Positions 11,251 to 21,663 of a DNA stretch of 64,000 nucleotides are shown here, piece by piece (within the stretch, counting starts at the first letter, position 1; each line of letters opens with the position of its first letter). The stretch is from Apodospora peruviana (taxonomy: Eukaryota > Ascomycota > Sordariomycetes > Sordariales > Lasiosphaeriaceae), in NCBI GenBank assembly GCA_033439685.1, contig JAUEDM010000008.1, positions 1,488,001 through 1,552,000 of the forward strand, read 5' to 3'. Position numbers and translations under genes: made by a program. The notes under the pieces were generated by a model. The model had not been told where the DNA came from. It did no database searches and saw only the letters and a list, made by a program, of their open reading frames with translations.

Positions 11251-12483
11251 ATGGTAATTCGCCAGTCGTTCAATTGCATCAATTCCACGGAAGAAGGAAG
11301 AAGAACATGCTAATGCCACTCGACAACAATACAGTCGTCGTCGGACGACAACAGCCTGGGCCCTGTCGACACCAGCGGTTTCCCCGGTCCCGCCACATTC
11401 TCACGCACCGCAAAGATTCTATTTCTTTCCATCCTGATCTGCGTCGTCGTAATCCTCATCTCCATAATCATCAGTACCCGTTGCTTCAGGCGCATGTGGG
11501 CCTCTCGTCCTCGACCCCGCAGCGCCTTGCCTTCGCGAACTTATGTCCTCCAGCCGCCAACGGATCATCCTGGTCCCAACACCCATGATGAGTTGGGTAG
11601 CCGACGCTACGACCCGTACAACACTGGCGAGACCGTCCGCAGGACTAGTGCCTCTACCGCCCATGGAGGCGAGGCCATCGAACTGCAAGCCTGGACCGTC
11701 CAGATGTTTGGTCGCCAACGGCCCATGATGCGAGCCTCTAGGATCTTTTCGTCTCCTCCATACTTGACCTCGACTTCCGTAATGACCGCTGGCACTACTG
11801 ATACCGGAAATATCCGGGCCCCGCGCCCCGTCTATCTCGGCTCTCGTCAGAACACAGTTTCCACGGTTCCGGCCAGCATAGGATATGCACGTGGGCACCA
11901 TTTGGCTGCTGCCACCCAACATCATCTTCATAATACCGTTGCGGCCAGGAGGGGTGATGCTGGCTCGGTTTGTCCCCGCCAGCCGAACAATGACCAGCTC
12001 GTGGCTGCTCAACGTCGAGCCCTGTATGATCGCGAGGAATCTATGGCAAGGGTTATTACCCAGCAGCGCCAGATGGAATACGACAGCAGAGCTTTCGACA
12101 ATCTTCGAGGTTCTCCTTACAGTCATCCCGACTTGGCCAGTGCCGAGCGCCTACGGCAGCAGCAGACGCATGAAGACATGCCTGCCGGTGGCGCCCGACG
12201 TAAGAATGATGCTCCCACTATCCATGGCTCTCAAAGAAACGACCAAAGCTACGATATACTCGATGGCCAGATTGCGGCCCCATCCGAGTTTCTTTCTGCT
12301 AGTTATCCCGCCGAGTATGATGATCATCGTGATGGCGAGGATCACTTGATGTTCCACGATCGCAGTGATGCGCTTCTTCGTCGTGGCGGTAATCTGGATG
12401 ATCGCCATCACTATCACCACTTCCGCCAGCAGGACGACCAGAATCTGCACCATGTTCCACCGCCGGCTTATTCGCCTGTGTAA
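11251..12483 (+). CDS. Single-pass membrane protein with C-terminal PY motif; first exon is only ATG
   Basis: The frame that ends at 12483 stays open back to a stop just before 11310, and its first in-frame ATG (11494) lies after a strong transmembrane helix (ILFLSILICVVVILISIII). The best model starts with ATG at 11251-11253. The donor GTAATT follows at once, an 81-nt intron (11254-11334) contains the branch site GCTAATG and ends ATACAG, and exon 2 runs 11335-12483. The phases agree and the product has 383 residues. The short luminal head (SSSDDNSLGPVD) is followed by the helix and a ~310-residue polar, His/Gln/Arg-rich, probably disordered cytosolic tail that ends PPAYSPV. PPAY is a PY motif, bound by WW domains of Rsp5/Nedd4-type ubiquitin ligases. 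The function is otherwise unknown; a sorting adaptor or receptor-like role is conceivable. Confidence 0.72.
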
Positions 12484-12925
12484 GTCGATAATATGAGGTT
12501 GCAAGAGCGTTTACATGGCAGATATTATTAATGTATTAGAATGGAGCCTAAACGACAGATGTTTGTGTATTGGGGGAGATTTCAAGGCCAACTAATCATG
12601 GGAACACTGATTCTGGAATGGAAAGAGTTCTGTGCGCTTCATTTCTGGTTGACGTAAGGATTTGACTTGAAACAATACCACAGGACGGTACAGGAGACAA
12701 CGAGGCGTTGCTGGTCTACCGGAAGCACTCTGCTAGGAAGGATATCATGGCACTTCAGCTCTTTTGTCAATTGCTTCTCTTTATTCATTGGTCAGAATCC
12801 TACAGTTTGTTTCTCGCATACCTTTATAAGGTAGAGCAAATCAACGCACTAATCACAATCCATCATCGGCCGATCTTGTTTTGTGGGTGGGTGGGGGACT
12901 TGACTTTGAATTCTATGTAGGTATG
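12484..12925. other. Convergent spacer between PY-motif gene and DPH2
   Basis: 3' flanks of two convergent genes. No coding signal or recognisable repeat. Confidence 0.5.
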
Positions 12926-14623
12926 CTACCTCCTATCGGTATCCTCCCCAACCGTATAACCCCTTGCAACTCCGCTCCTCCCTTCTTCTATCGCCGAGCT
13001 ACTTTCCAACGTGAAGTCACTGCCCAAGCCCTGCCACGTCCGCTGCGACCGCAAATACTCGGCTCCGGGGCTGACGACACCGTTCACCGTGGCCAGTTCA
13101 GCCTTTGGTCTCAAAGCTAAGGCCCCCGACTTCGGCACACCACCCTCGGCAGCCGTAGACACTCCATCCGTCCCTGCGCCCTCTGCTTTAGGCGGTGCTG
13201 CTGCCCGCATTGGGCGGCTGTGACTTATCAGCCTCCCCGTCCGAAGATCGAACTCGGGGGGTTCTGATTCTTCCTCGTCATCCGTCTGCTCTTCTGCAAC
13301 TGGCGCATCATTATCCTCCGTTTTCTTAGTCCCATCACTCTTCTCTGCTATATCATCAAAGGGCTTGACACCTTCAATTCCGCCCCACCACTCCCCGGTC
13401 CATACCCTGTGTTCATCGCCAGCCAGGGCCACGTCGAGCTCAAACGGCGTGATAACGGGCTTAAAGTATCCCGAGTCGTCCTCGACGAGCGAGCTCTCCC
13501 AGCACCCAACCACGACCCAGCCGTCCACCTCGGCAAAGTTGGCTAGCTTGGCAGGGTTCAGCTTGCCCACAACCACTGTGTAGCTCTTCTTCCCTTTGGC
13601 GGCGATCTGCTTTCTTATGCTGTCGATGGAGGCGAGGTAGTTGGATACTGAGAGGGTGTTGACGAGAATGCCGATGATGCCGGCGGTGGCTAGAGATAGA
13701 CAGCGAGCGTATCGGCGACCGAGAAGCCGCGGGGCGGACGGAGAGGAGGAAGATGCGGACGAGGTCGGAAGGATGTACAGGGACTTGACCCTGGAAGAGA
13801 GGGCAAGCAGCAGTGCTGTTGGCGGTTGGGAAATGTGGAATATAGAGTACTCTTGAAGATCAAGTGTGGAGGAGCAGTCGTCGCCCAACTCCGCACCGTC
13901 CGAGTGTATTATCTTTCTGTTTGGTATCCTCCCAGTAGGGTCATGGACGATTGCCGTGGAAAGCAAGTGGACGTAACCTCGGCTGCAAAGTTCTGATGCC
14001 AGCTGAGCCAGATGGTCCTGATATGTCACGTCCGCCATTAGCACAACCTTTGCCTCCTTTTCTGGGTATTCCTTCTCAAACTCCTCCAACGCAGTAGCGT
14101 GCTCGAGTTTGTGTTGGGTGAAGACGTAGATGACGGGAAGACGGGAGGTCGGCGAGAGGCATGATCGCCCGTAGTGCACCACGATGTCGGCGTTGACGTG
14201 CTCGGCCGCGATCTCATCGACACAGCATGAGCTGTAGGAGGTGTCGGCCAGGATGTATATCCTTTCTTTCGCAGCGGTGGCCGCAGTCCCGTTGTTCGTC
14301 CCGTCCTTATTAGCGGCGTCCTGACTCTGGCTCGTCGAGGTTTCGGCAGAAGCAAGGGATGCTAGTTCTGTGTTCAAAGCCTGCACAACCCAAGGGGCAT
14401 CACCCAGCATGGTGTCCGGAAATTGTAGGGCGATCCTTTTCCACCGGTCGGCGCGGATCTCGCGCGCTGTCCGAGCAATTTCATAGATGTCGAGCAGCTC
14501 GTCGTGCGATCGTCGTTGCGCTTGGGCCTCGTTCTCGGCTGCCGAGACTTCGGGCTCGATGTGTTCGAAAAGATGATCCGCTGGCGTCGAAAGCGCAGGA
14601 GCTGCGCTGAGATCGGTAGCCAT
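12926..14623 (-). CDS. DPH2: Diphthamide biosynthesis protein 2
   Basis: Intronless, 565 residues. Dph2 pairs with Dph1 in an iron-sulfur radical-SAM enzyme. That enzyme transfers the 3-amino-3-carboxypropyl group to a histidine of elongation factor 2, the first step of diphthamide synthesis in the cytosol. Family patterns are clear: EIARTAREI and RIALQFPD near the N-terminus, ILADTSYSSCCVDEIAAEHV with the conserved Cys region, VVHYGRSCLSPT, and the C-terminal block VGKLNPAKLANF followed by EVDGWVVVGC and ESSLVED. The last ~130 residues are acidic and low in complexity, longer than in yeast. The start at 14623 gives MATDLSAAP and is the first Met of the frame. It sits convergent to the PY-motif gene with no functional link seen. 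Confidence 0.95.
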   Translation of the reverse strand: MATDLSAAPALSTPADHLFEHIEPEVSAAENEAQAQRRSHDELLDIYEIARTAREIRADRWKRIALQFPDTMLGDAPWVVQALNTELASLASAETSTSQSQDAANKDGTNNGTAATAAKERIYILADTSYSSCCVDEIAAEHVNADIVVHYGRSCLSPTSRLPVIYVFTQHKLEHATALEEFEKEYPEKEAKVVLMADVTYQDHLAQLASELCSRGYVHLLSTAIVHDPTGRIPNRKIIHSDGAELGDDCSSTLDLQEYSIFHISQPPTALLLALSSRVKSLYILPTSSASSSSPSAPRLLGRRYARCLSLATAGIIGILVNTLSVSNYLASIDSIRKQIAAKGKKSYTVVVGKLNPAKLANFAEVDGWVVVGCWESSLVEDDSGYFKPVITPFELDVALAGDEHRVWTGEWWGGIEGVKPFDDIAEKSDGTKKTEDNDAPVAEEQTDDEEESEPPEFDLRTGRLISHSRPMRAAAPPKAEGAGTDGVSTAAEGGVPKSGALALRPKAELATVNGVVSPGAEYLRSQRTWQGLGSDFTLESSSAIEEGRSGVARGYTVGEDTDRR

Positions 14624-14625
14624 GG

Positions 14626-14660
14626 CCGTCGTCGTCGTTGTCGTCGTCGTCGCCGTCGTT
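14626..14660. repeat. GTC/GAC triplet repeat in the DPH2 leader
   Basis: Imperfect run of GTC units (plus-strand reading) immediately upstream of the DPH2 start codon, so it is probably in its 5' untranslated region. On the plus strand it makes a spurious poly-valine frame. Confidence 0.8.
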
Positions 14661-15275
14661 CGATCTGGTTTAGCCTTGTCCGAAGGAAGTTTGAAGGTGG
14701 AAGAATTTGCCCCGCAGCTGCCCCGCCATCATTGCGGTGACGTTGGGTCGGCTCAAGGTCCCAGGGAACTTTTTAGTGGGGCCACACGACTTGATAAGAT
14801 AACGGACGCCCGTCGGAAGATCAAGACGCGACTCATGCGGGTTACTACTGCCTTCAACTTCCATTAATTCTGATTAAAACATGCGTACAGATGTGATACC
14901 CCGACAAACATCCTATTTCAGTGATTAGCTCGACCTTCGCTACTTCATCAGATCTTATCTGTATCTGGGCTCAGGCGCATCAGAACAAATGATAAGCGGC
15001 CCTTGGATGGGCTGATGATTTTCGGTGGTTGGAAGCGCCCAATTTTCCAACGACTTTTATAATTACCTAATTACGTATGAATTTATGTATCTGAGAAACA
15101 GCATCTTCTTACTAATTAAAAAACAGAATTACCACCGTATTTCTTTTCCCGGCCTTGACTCCTGGACGATGCATAAACAGCTAACTAAACCACAGCAACA
15201 GGATAGACTCTCTGTCCCACCCTAAATATTAACAACCCGAAGGAATTAATTACCAAAACATGACCTAGTCAAAGC
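14661..15275. other. DPH2 promoter and 3' flank of the MFS gene
   Basis: About 0.6 kb, AT-richer from 15050 to 15270. No gene seen. Confidence 0.5.
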
Positions 15276-16856
15276 TCAAAATCTCTTGCGCGGATCCCAT
15301 CCAACAGCCAGAACGCGTGCCGCCGTGTAGCACGACAGGGCCACGGTGTACGCGACTCCAGAAAAGATAATGACAGCTCGCCATCCTGTCTCTCCCGTCC
15401 CGACGTCCAGCAACGCACCTCCGATCGGCACGCTGCTGAGCGTCCCAAAGCTAGCCACCATCATAGCCGTCGAGTAGAATCGTCCGAACTGGCGATGGTC
15501 AAACAGCTGCCCAAGACAGACGGGAATCAGGCCCAGGTTGCTCCCGCTCGCGAATCCGAACAGCACGGCGTACGCGATCAGCATGGACGGCGACGAACCC
15601 GCCGGAAGCCACAGAGCGAGAACCGTGATGACGCACATCGAGATGGTGCCGATGATGACGTTGAACCGCCCAAACTTGTCCGCCAGCAGGCCGGGAACCA
15701 CTCGTCCGACGACGGAGCCGGCGTTGAGATACGACAGCAGCACATAACTGGCCGTCGCGTCCTGGCCGTGCGCCGCCGCGTACGAGACCACAAAGGTCAG
15801 CGGCACGAAGAGGCCCCACTCCATGAAGAAGATGCCGACCGACGAGAAGAGGAACCGGGGATCCTTGAAGACGGTCAGGTCGGGCAGGACCGACAGGAGT
15901 CTTGAACAGCCGCGGGCAGCGGGACGCTCAGCCGGCGGTGGCAGTCTCGTGCGGATGAAGAGGTTCGCCGGGATGGCGAGGCCGATCATGATGAAGCCGA
16001 GGATGCGGCAGCTCCAAACGAATCCGACTTTTGGGAACAGATACTGCAGCAGGATGGGGTAGACGATGCCGCCGATTCCACCCGAGGTGGTGGCTATGCC
16101 GGTGGCCAGGCCACGACGCTCGTTGAAGTAGTGTGCGATTGTTCCGTAAGCCGGGGAGTTGAGCAGCGCGCCGCCGAGACCGCCCATCACCGAATATGTC
16201 AGGATGATTTGGTAGTACGCTTTTTGACAAACTTTGTCAGTCTACTATCAAAATCAAGACTTTTTAGGAAGGGTGTTAAACTTACTTTTACACTCGGCCA
16301 GGAGGAAGAGACTGGCAACAACAGTTAGGCTCCCAGTTGCGACTAGAAGACGAGAACCGTGTTTGTCGAAGATGGGGCCGACCTGGATGCCGACGAAGAA
16401 GACGATGAACAGGTATAAACTGAAGATCCAGCCGATCTCGGACGGGCTGTTGTCGACGAGCTGGTTGGTCGAAAAGTACGACTCGAACACGGCCGCAGAG
16501 TTAATGAGTCCAAAGACTGAGCTCATAGCACAGAAGGACCCCAACACTACGAGCCATGCCTGCAGCCCGCCCTCGGGGAAGGTTATAGTGGCCTCGGTCG
16601 AGGTCCGGTTGAGAGGTGACCCAGTCGCATCATAGCCGCGGTTGGAGTCGCTATCGGCCAGATTGTCTTGGCCTCCTCCTTTCTCGAAGTCTGGCGACGT
16701 GAAGGTCTCTTCAGATGAGCTCAACTCCTGTTTTTCCTTGTTGATGGAGTGTCGAGCTGATTTGACTGACTCGCTGCTATCAATGACTAGCGATCGACGC
16801 TCATTCTGCCGCACATCATCACCCCCTGGATTAATACCCCGACTCGATGAGGCCAT
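15276..16856 (-). CDS. MFS transporter, monocarboxylate-permease (Mch/MCT) type
   Basis: Two exons on the minus strand: 16856-16286 and 16219-15276, with a 66-nt phase-1 intron; 504 residues. About 100 polar N-terminal residues precede PEGGLQAWLVVLGSF, the family's usual entry into helix 1. About 12 membrane helices follow. After the splice CKTYYQIILTYSVMGGLGGALLNSP continues helix 4, where the family has its Gly-rich motif; FNERRGLATGIATTSGGIGG follows in the next loop and helix. A central loop (PPPAERPAARGC) separates the two six-helix halves. Fungal relatives are called monocarboxylate transporters, though several transport other small metabolites. The start at 16856 is the first ATG in the frame. 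No catabolic partner lies beside it, so the substrate is unknown. Confidence 0.9.
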
Positions 16857-17529
16857 TGATATAGGAACAAGACAGGGAAAACAAGACACAAATGAAAGCG
16901 GCGATATTTCAAATCAGGTTATTTCTGACAAAGTCAAAGGACAGTTCGCCAAAATTCCACTTCTTGGTCCAACGTTCAAAGGAGACTGGAACAGAGCAAA
17001 CTTTCCAGTTGCCAACTTACTCGCTAGACATTGATTTTTCCAAGCGGGTTATGCAATCAGGAAAAGCTGTGTCGTCTACCTCTGCGATGGATAATAGGAG
17101 GTTTGTGCCAAGAACTAAAGAAAATTCCAGCACAAATGGAAAATACGTGGGGAAGGAGGCGAGAGAGTGATCCCGCATGACCCACTCCATGTTCACTCTT
17201 CGCCGTTCTCCGCAGCGGTCCATCGGCTCTATCCCAATTCTTAATTCGACCTAAGCTCTTTCGGAGGATTTTCCTGAGCGGTTAGGGCTCCACAACCGGG
17301 GATCTCCTAGCCGTTGATCCATGAAAAGGGGGGGACTAAAACAAATACTTTGACGTAATAAACGAATCGACTGCAACAGGTCTATGCATAGGTACGAATT
17401 TGCTGGGTGCTTTAACCAAAGGTGAGCTATAAGCTTGGCGATCTTGATATACGATAATAATGGTTCTATAGAATCGTTGAGGTGTTACGCACAGAACGAT
17501 CGCTCGTGGGTGTGCACGAGCCTACCCAC
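16857..17529. other. Spacer upstream of the MFS gene
   Basis: Promoter of the MFS gene and 3' flank of the minus-strand gene ending at 17530. Nothing further recognised. Confidence 0.5.
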
Positions 17530-18436
17530 TTATATACCGTCACAGGAGGGGTTTTTGCACCGCTTCCTTCTCTCCCTTGAGATCTTGGCATGGGTCATGA
17601 TCCGAGGCTTGATCTTCCCGGGACACCGCTCTTCGGCAGTCGGGGGCTCCATCTTCAGGGCATGCATCAAGGAACAGAGCCCGCGAAAATAGTCCTCAGA
17701 CATGGTCGACACTGGGTCGCCTGTGTGGTAGACGAGATGTAGCCACAGCTCACACAACTGGCCGTGACGGATGGCGGAGTCGACAAGTCGGGCAACTTAG
17801 AAGGGATTAATGAACAGTCTGGATGGAGAAGGAATAGACATACCAGTTTTCCACTTGGACTCCTGCCGCCATTCCGTATACGCCGAGATGGCACTCCACG
17901 CCAAGAAAGCGATTCCCAGCCCTGCCTGGATGCCATTTGACCACTGACGGCTCTGGAGTTTCTGCAACACGTCTGCTCGTTCCTTCGTCGCTTGGGTCTC
18001 ACCGGGAGTCTCCTTGATGAAGCCCGGCGTCTTTTTAAAAGCCTCCCACGCCGAGTCTCCAGCCGACCGCACGGGCGAGTTCTGAACTGCGGTGATGGCC
18101 GACGAATAGATCGAGAAGTTGTAGGCGCTCGTGGCAGTGGTGAGACCCGAGGCGATAGCCTTTGCGGCATCGGAGCGGCGGGTCGACAGGAAGGCGTCCA
18201 CCGCCAGCTCGCACACGGTCACCGTCTCGAAGCCGGCAGCGAAGAGAGCCATGAGGTTGTTGAGGACCTCGCCGTGGAGGTTGATGCGCTCGCTCGGGGT
18301 AGCTTCATCAAGCTCGTAGTGTTAGAGAAATTGCAGGTGTACATAATAACAAGCGTGGCCTCCCGTGCGCGGTGAGTAATAAGGGGTTGGCGTTCGTGTT
18401 GCCGATGGCGGTGCCATGCCCTTTCAAGAAGGTCAT
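17530..18436 (-). CDS. Hypothetical alpha-helical protein, 5' exon uncertain
   Basis: The last two exons are well supported. The middle one (ending at 17844) and the last one (17795-17530) are joined by a 48-nt phase-1 intron, and the frame then closes after RRKRCKNPSCDGI. The middle exon contains an Ala-rich helical region (LMALFAAGFETVTVCELA), an Ala/Ser/Thr segment and a charged stretch with QATKERADVL. Coding composition continues upstream of Met 18252 (ERINLHGEVLNNL), so that Met is probably internal. A first exon from ATG 18436 (MTFLKGHGTAIG) joined by a short intron near 18312-18350 is one reading, but two acceptor choices are possible. A hydrophobic stretch (AGLGIAFLAWSAISAY) could be a membrane helix. 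I do not recognise the family. No neighbour suggests a function. Confidence 0.5.
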
Positions 18437-19316
18437 TATTTCCTGACAGTGAACTCGACGGTGGTGCGCGTGTGACGACGTGTGGGGTGGTAGGCGATCT
18501 GTTTGGCAAACCCCAGCGACGGGTGCGGGATGATTAGGATCTACCGTCAATGATATAATTCAGGCGATGGATCGAGAGAGGTACTTCTGAGTGGGGGCAC
18601 TGGGCGAAGGCTGGCTAATCAAGCGTACGCGTACATGCCTTTCGTACATTTCCTTGCTGGGTTGAAATAAATCCTGTGAGTGTCCGGGGGTGGTTAAGAT
18701 CATGCATATGGGCTGAAGTGTGTGAATAGCATGATTGGATGGTGAAACTTTGTAAGACTGCCTAAGGTACTCAACTAACGAGGCGTTTTCTTGCACGCCA
18801 TCTACAACCTGTTCGTGCATGGGTCTGATGGGACCGCCGTAATCTTGCTCGCATATTGATGCGGGCTGGGCCAAAGTGCAGCTTCGACTGCGTTTGTGGC
18901 AGACATGTTAAGCTTGGAGGCAGATTTTTGGACAAGGCTCTCCGGTTTGCTTTTAAAACAGGACATTGATCGAGCGAGACACGTGAGTCCTGTGAAAGCA
19001 ACTCGCATCTAAATCTGATACATCTAAATCTGATACACTTTCATATACTTTCTACAGCTTCAGCTCTTTCTACTACGTTGTTTGTTGTTAAAAGCTCTGC
19101 AGACCTAGCGAAGCTTAACTTACGACTAATGTTTCAGCTTTTTGCAATAATAAGAATTGTCTTATCCTGCTTATACCTAGACCGGTTGACACATGCTCGG
19201 TCCACAAGAACACAATGCAGTGGATCTGTCCTGACTCGGGGCTCGCTTTCTCTCCACCAAGGACCCTACGCCCTGGAAATATTACTCAAAAGCCTGGCAA
19301 CGTTCTCACATGAGAA
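18437..19316. other. Spacer with possible coding fragments on the minus strand
   Basis: Minus-strand frames at 18906-18802 (starting MSATNAVEAALW) and 18874-18560 have some protein-like composition. They could be upstream exons of the gene ending at 17530, but no splice set was convincing. The rest is AT-rich leader of the tRNA pair. Confidence 0.3.
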
Positions 19317-19411
19317 GGGTGACTAGTCTAGTGGTCAGGACGGTTCGTTGTGGTCGACATCATCATCAACCACCATCCGAACAAACCCCGGTTCGATTCC
19401 GGGGTCGCCCA
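19317..19411 (+). tRNA. tRNA-His (anticodon GTG), intron-containing, copy 1
   Basis: A full cloverleaf can be drawn. The acceptor arm GGGTGAC pairs with GTCGCCC with one G-U pair, the discriminator is A, the D-stem is GTCT/GGAC, the anticodon stem is GTTCG/CGAAC and the T-arm is CCCGG-TTCGATT-CCGGG. The loop TTGTGG..C carries anticodon GTG, matching yeast tRNA-His in this region. A 23-nt intron lies between positions 37 and 38. A T-rich run follows and can end RNA polymerase III transcription. The exons are identical to copy 2 at 19540. Confidence 0.93.
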
Positions 19412-19539
19412 GCTTTTGTGTTTTGATGTCAACTACCTACCTGGTTGGTTGGTATCTTCTCTCGTCTTCTTTTAACTTTCGACTATCCCAAACCTTCCTG
19501 ATTGTCTAAAGATCCGGTGCAACAAGCAACAATTCCATC

Positions 19540-19625
19540 GGGTGACTAGTCTAGTGGTCAGGACGGTTCGTTGTGGCTTGCTTCTGCTTTCCGAACAAAC
19601 CCCGGTTCGATTCCGGGGTCGCCCA
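19540..19625 (+). tRNA. tRNA-His (anticodon GTG), intron-containing, copy 2
   Basis: Exon sequences are identical to the copy at 19317, but the intron between positions 37 and 38 is only 14 nt and unrelated in sequence. The CCCGG T-arm and A discriminator are present, and T-runs follow at 19630 and 19648. The two genes are 128 bp apart in the same direction, consistent with a local duplication followed by change or replacement of the intron. Confidence 0.93.
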
Positions 19626-19718
19626 AGCCTTTTGTCCGTTTCAAGGCTTTTTTTCAACCTTTTTTTGGGTAGGTCAACAACAACTTGATTGAGATGTACG
19701 TTTCGGCTCGAACGGTTT

Positions 19719-19765
19719 AGTTGGCATGGCGTGCCCCTAATAAGTTGGCATGGCGTGCCCCTAAT
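19719..19765. repeat. Tandem repeat, 24-bp period
   Basis: Two perfect copies of a 23-base unit beginning AGTTGGCATGGCG (19719-19741 and 19743-19765), followed by a diverged partial third (TTGGCTTGGCATTAG). It lies just downstream of the second tRNA-His gene. Confidence 0.85.
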
Positions 19766-20239
19766 CGCTTGGCTTGGCATTAGGCAACTCGTCCGTCGAC
19801 GGACGAACAAAGGCTCCATCCATCAAGGCTACCAAGTGCTTGGTCATTGGCGGCCGCGTGGAGGCCAACGTCGGTCGCCAGGATTACCGAGCAACGAAAT
19901 CAAATGGCCCTATCCGCAATTATTCCGTATACGTATAGTTGCATCACAGCAATTCGGCCGAATGGAGATGCCGATTATCGATGCCGCGCAGACGCAGCTG
20001 ACAAAGCTCAGCCGCCTGACACCAAAACACTGCAAGTATGTGCCTTGTAGTGAGTGGCACGACATTCTTGCTCTGAAACATGGCATATTGCTCGAAATTG
20101 CGTATAAAGATGGCGAGCCCGTCTCCTGGGCCTGTATCCTCATCCACAACGACAATCACCAGACATCACCAGACATCACCAGACATCACGCCATCCGCTT
20201 ATAACACACAGTAAAAAAAAAGAGAACACTCAACACACA
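19766..20239. other. Spacer before the NmrA-like gene, with a short tandem repeat
   Basis: Holds three copies of a 10-base unit (ACCAGACATC) at 20158-20187 and then the leader of the gene at 20240. A long frame over 19689-20204 runs through the repeats and is judged non-coding. Confidence 0.5.
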
Positions 20240-21307
20240 ATGACTATCAGGACAGTCGCAGTCATCGGCGTGAGTCCATCCGTGTGACTTTAGCCCGCAC
20301 TACATTGCACGGTATTCTCACATCATGACCCTCCTCGCAGGCCTCTGGCAACGTCGGCGCACCCACAGTCAAAGCCCTCCTCTCTGCCGGCTTCAAAGTC
20401 ACGGCAGTCACCCGGGAATCTTCCAACTCGACATTTCCCAACGAGGTCGAGGTTCGGAAAGCCGACCTTACCTCGGTCGAATCCCTCACCAAGGCCTTTG
20501 CCGGCCAGGATGCTGTTGTAGTCGCCGTCGCAACTGAGGCGGTCGGAGGACAGGACGTCTTCACCGATGCGGCGATAGTGGCAGGCGTAAAGCGCATCAT
20601 CCCGTCGGAATTCGGCCACAATACCCGCCCCGGAAAGATGTCGTATCCCCCGCTCGCTGCGCTGCTTGCCGCCAAGACGAAGGCGGTCGACTACATCATC
20701 GAGAAGACAAAGTCGCACCCCGAGCTCACGTGGACTGGAATCGCGACTGATCCGTTCTTTGACTGGGTATGTATCTAAATCTTCTCACTGCTTCGGTGGC
20801 TACCTAGGTAGGCACCAAGACCTGACTGACCTGCTGCTGCCCACATAGTGCCTCGACCTCGGCATCTTTGGAATCGACCTCAAGAACAAGACCATGCGGA
20901 TCTTGGACTCGGGCAACGAACCCGTCTCCTCCTCGTCGTTGGCCTTCGTCGCCGCCTCTGTCGTTGCCGTGCTGCAGCACGAGAAGGAGACGGCCAACAA
21001 GTACCTCAACGTCGCCGAGTTCACCGTGACGCAGAACGAGGTCCTCAAGATCTTTGAGGAGGAGACGGGCGCGAAGTTCACCGTCACGCACGGCAAGACG
21101 GCCGACCTCGAGAAGCTTGGGCAGGAGAAGCTCGCGAGACACGACTACAGCGCGTTTGTCGAGTTTTTGCTGGCGTATAACTTCCACGATGGACGAGGCC
21201 ATGCTGTCAAGCCCGAAGATACGGCCAATGACTTGTTGGGGCTGAAGCGGGGGAATCTGAGGGAGGCGTTGAGGGAGTATATCAAGGCCAAAACGGTGCT
21301 TAATTAG
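20240..21307 (+). CDS. NmrA-like / isoflavone-reductase-type NAD(P)-binding protein
   Basis: Three exons, 20240-20269, 20341-20766 and 20849-21307, all joined in phase 0; 304 residues. The first splice joins VIG to ASGNVGAPTV and so completes the dinucleotide-binding motif GASGNVG, which confirms the model. It is followed by VTRESSNSTF, where the family recognises NADPH, and by VKRIIPSEFGHNT, the phenylcoumaran-benzylic-ether/isoflavone reductase pattern, then KTKAVDYIIE with the usual Lys. The second splice gives DPFFDWCLDLGIFGID. Members reduce small aromatic substrates or act as redox sensors like NmrA; the substrate here is unknown. Next to it in the same direction is an MDR dehydrogenase, but 356 bp separate them and no link is proven. 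Confidence 0.9.
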
Positions 21308-21663
21308 GCGAGATAGGGAGTCGGCTGTTGAGTTGATCATAGACGTATCATAACCAGTGTCAGATATACGCACTCTCGTTATTGAAATGGCAAAGGCTTG
21401 TTAGGTGTGATAACCACAACACAGTGAGAGAGAGCCTTTCAAGATTTGCCGGAAGAAATGAAGTCAACCAGACCCCGCACAGTTGCGAACAACACACTTT
21501 ATCCGCCCGTCCTCTTCAGATAACCACCCTATTCTACATCAGTATTGACTAGGTAGGTAAGTGATCACAGTCCATGTCACTCATCCTGCCCCCTTACTAC
21601 CAATCCAATTTCCATTGCGCTCGGCCTCACTGTACCACACCTCTCTCCCCCAAACCCACGACA
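21308..21663. other. Promoter of the MDR dehydrogenase
   Basis: Spacer of about 0.36 kb. An in-frame upstream ATG at 21574 would add 30 residues to the next protein (MSLILPPYYQ...). ATG 21664 is preferred because it begins the family-like N-terminus. Confidence 0.45.

Noticed and set aside
14622..14867. Plus-strand frame with a valine run starting at the DPH2 start region
   Set aside because: Product of the GTC triplet repeat; not a protein.
19689..20204. 171-codon frame after the tRNA-His pair
   Set aside because: Begins in tandem repeats and ends in another tandem repeat, with no protein-like middle.
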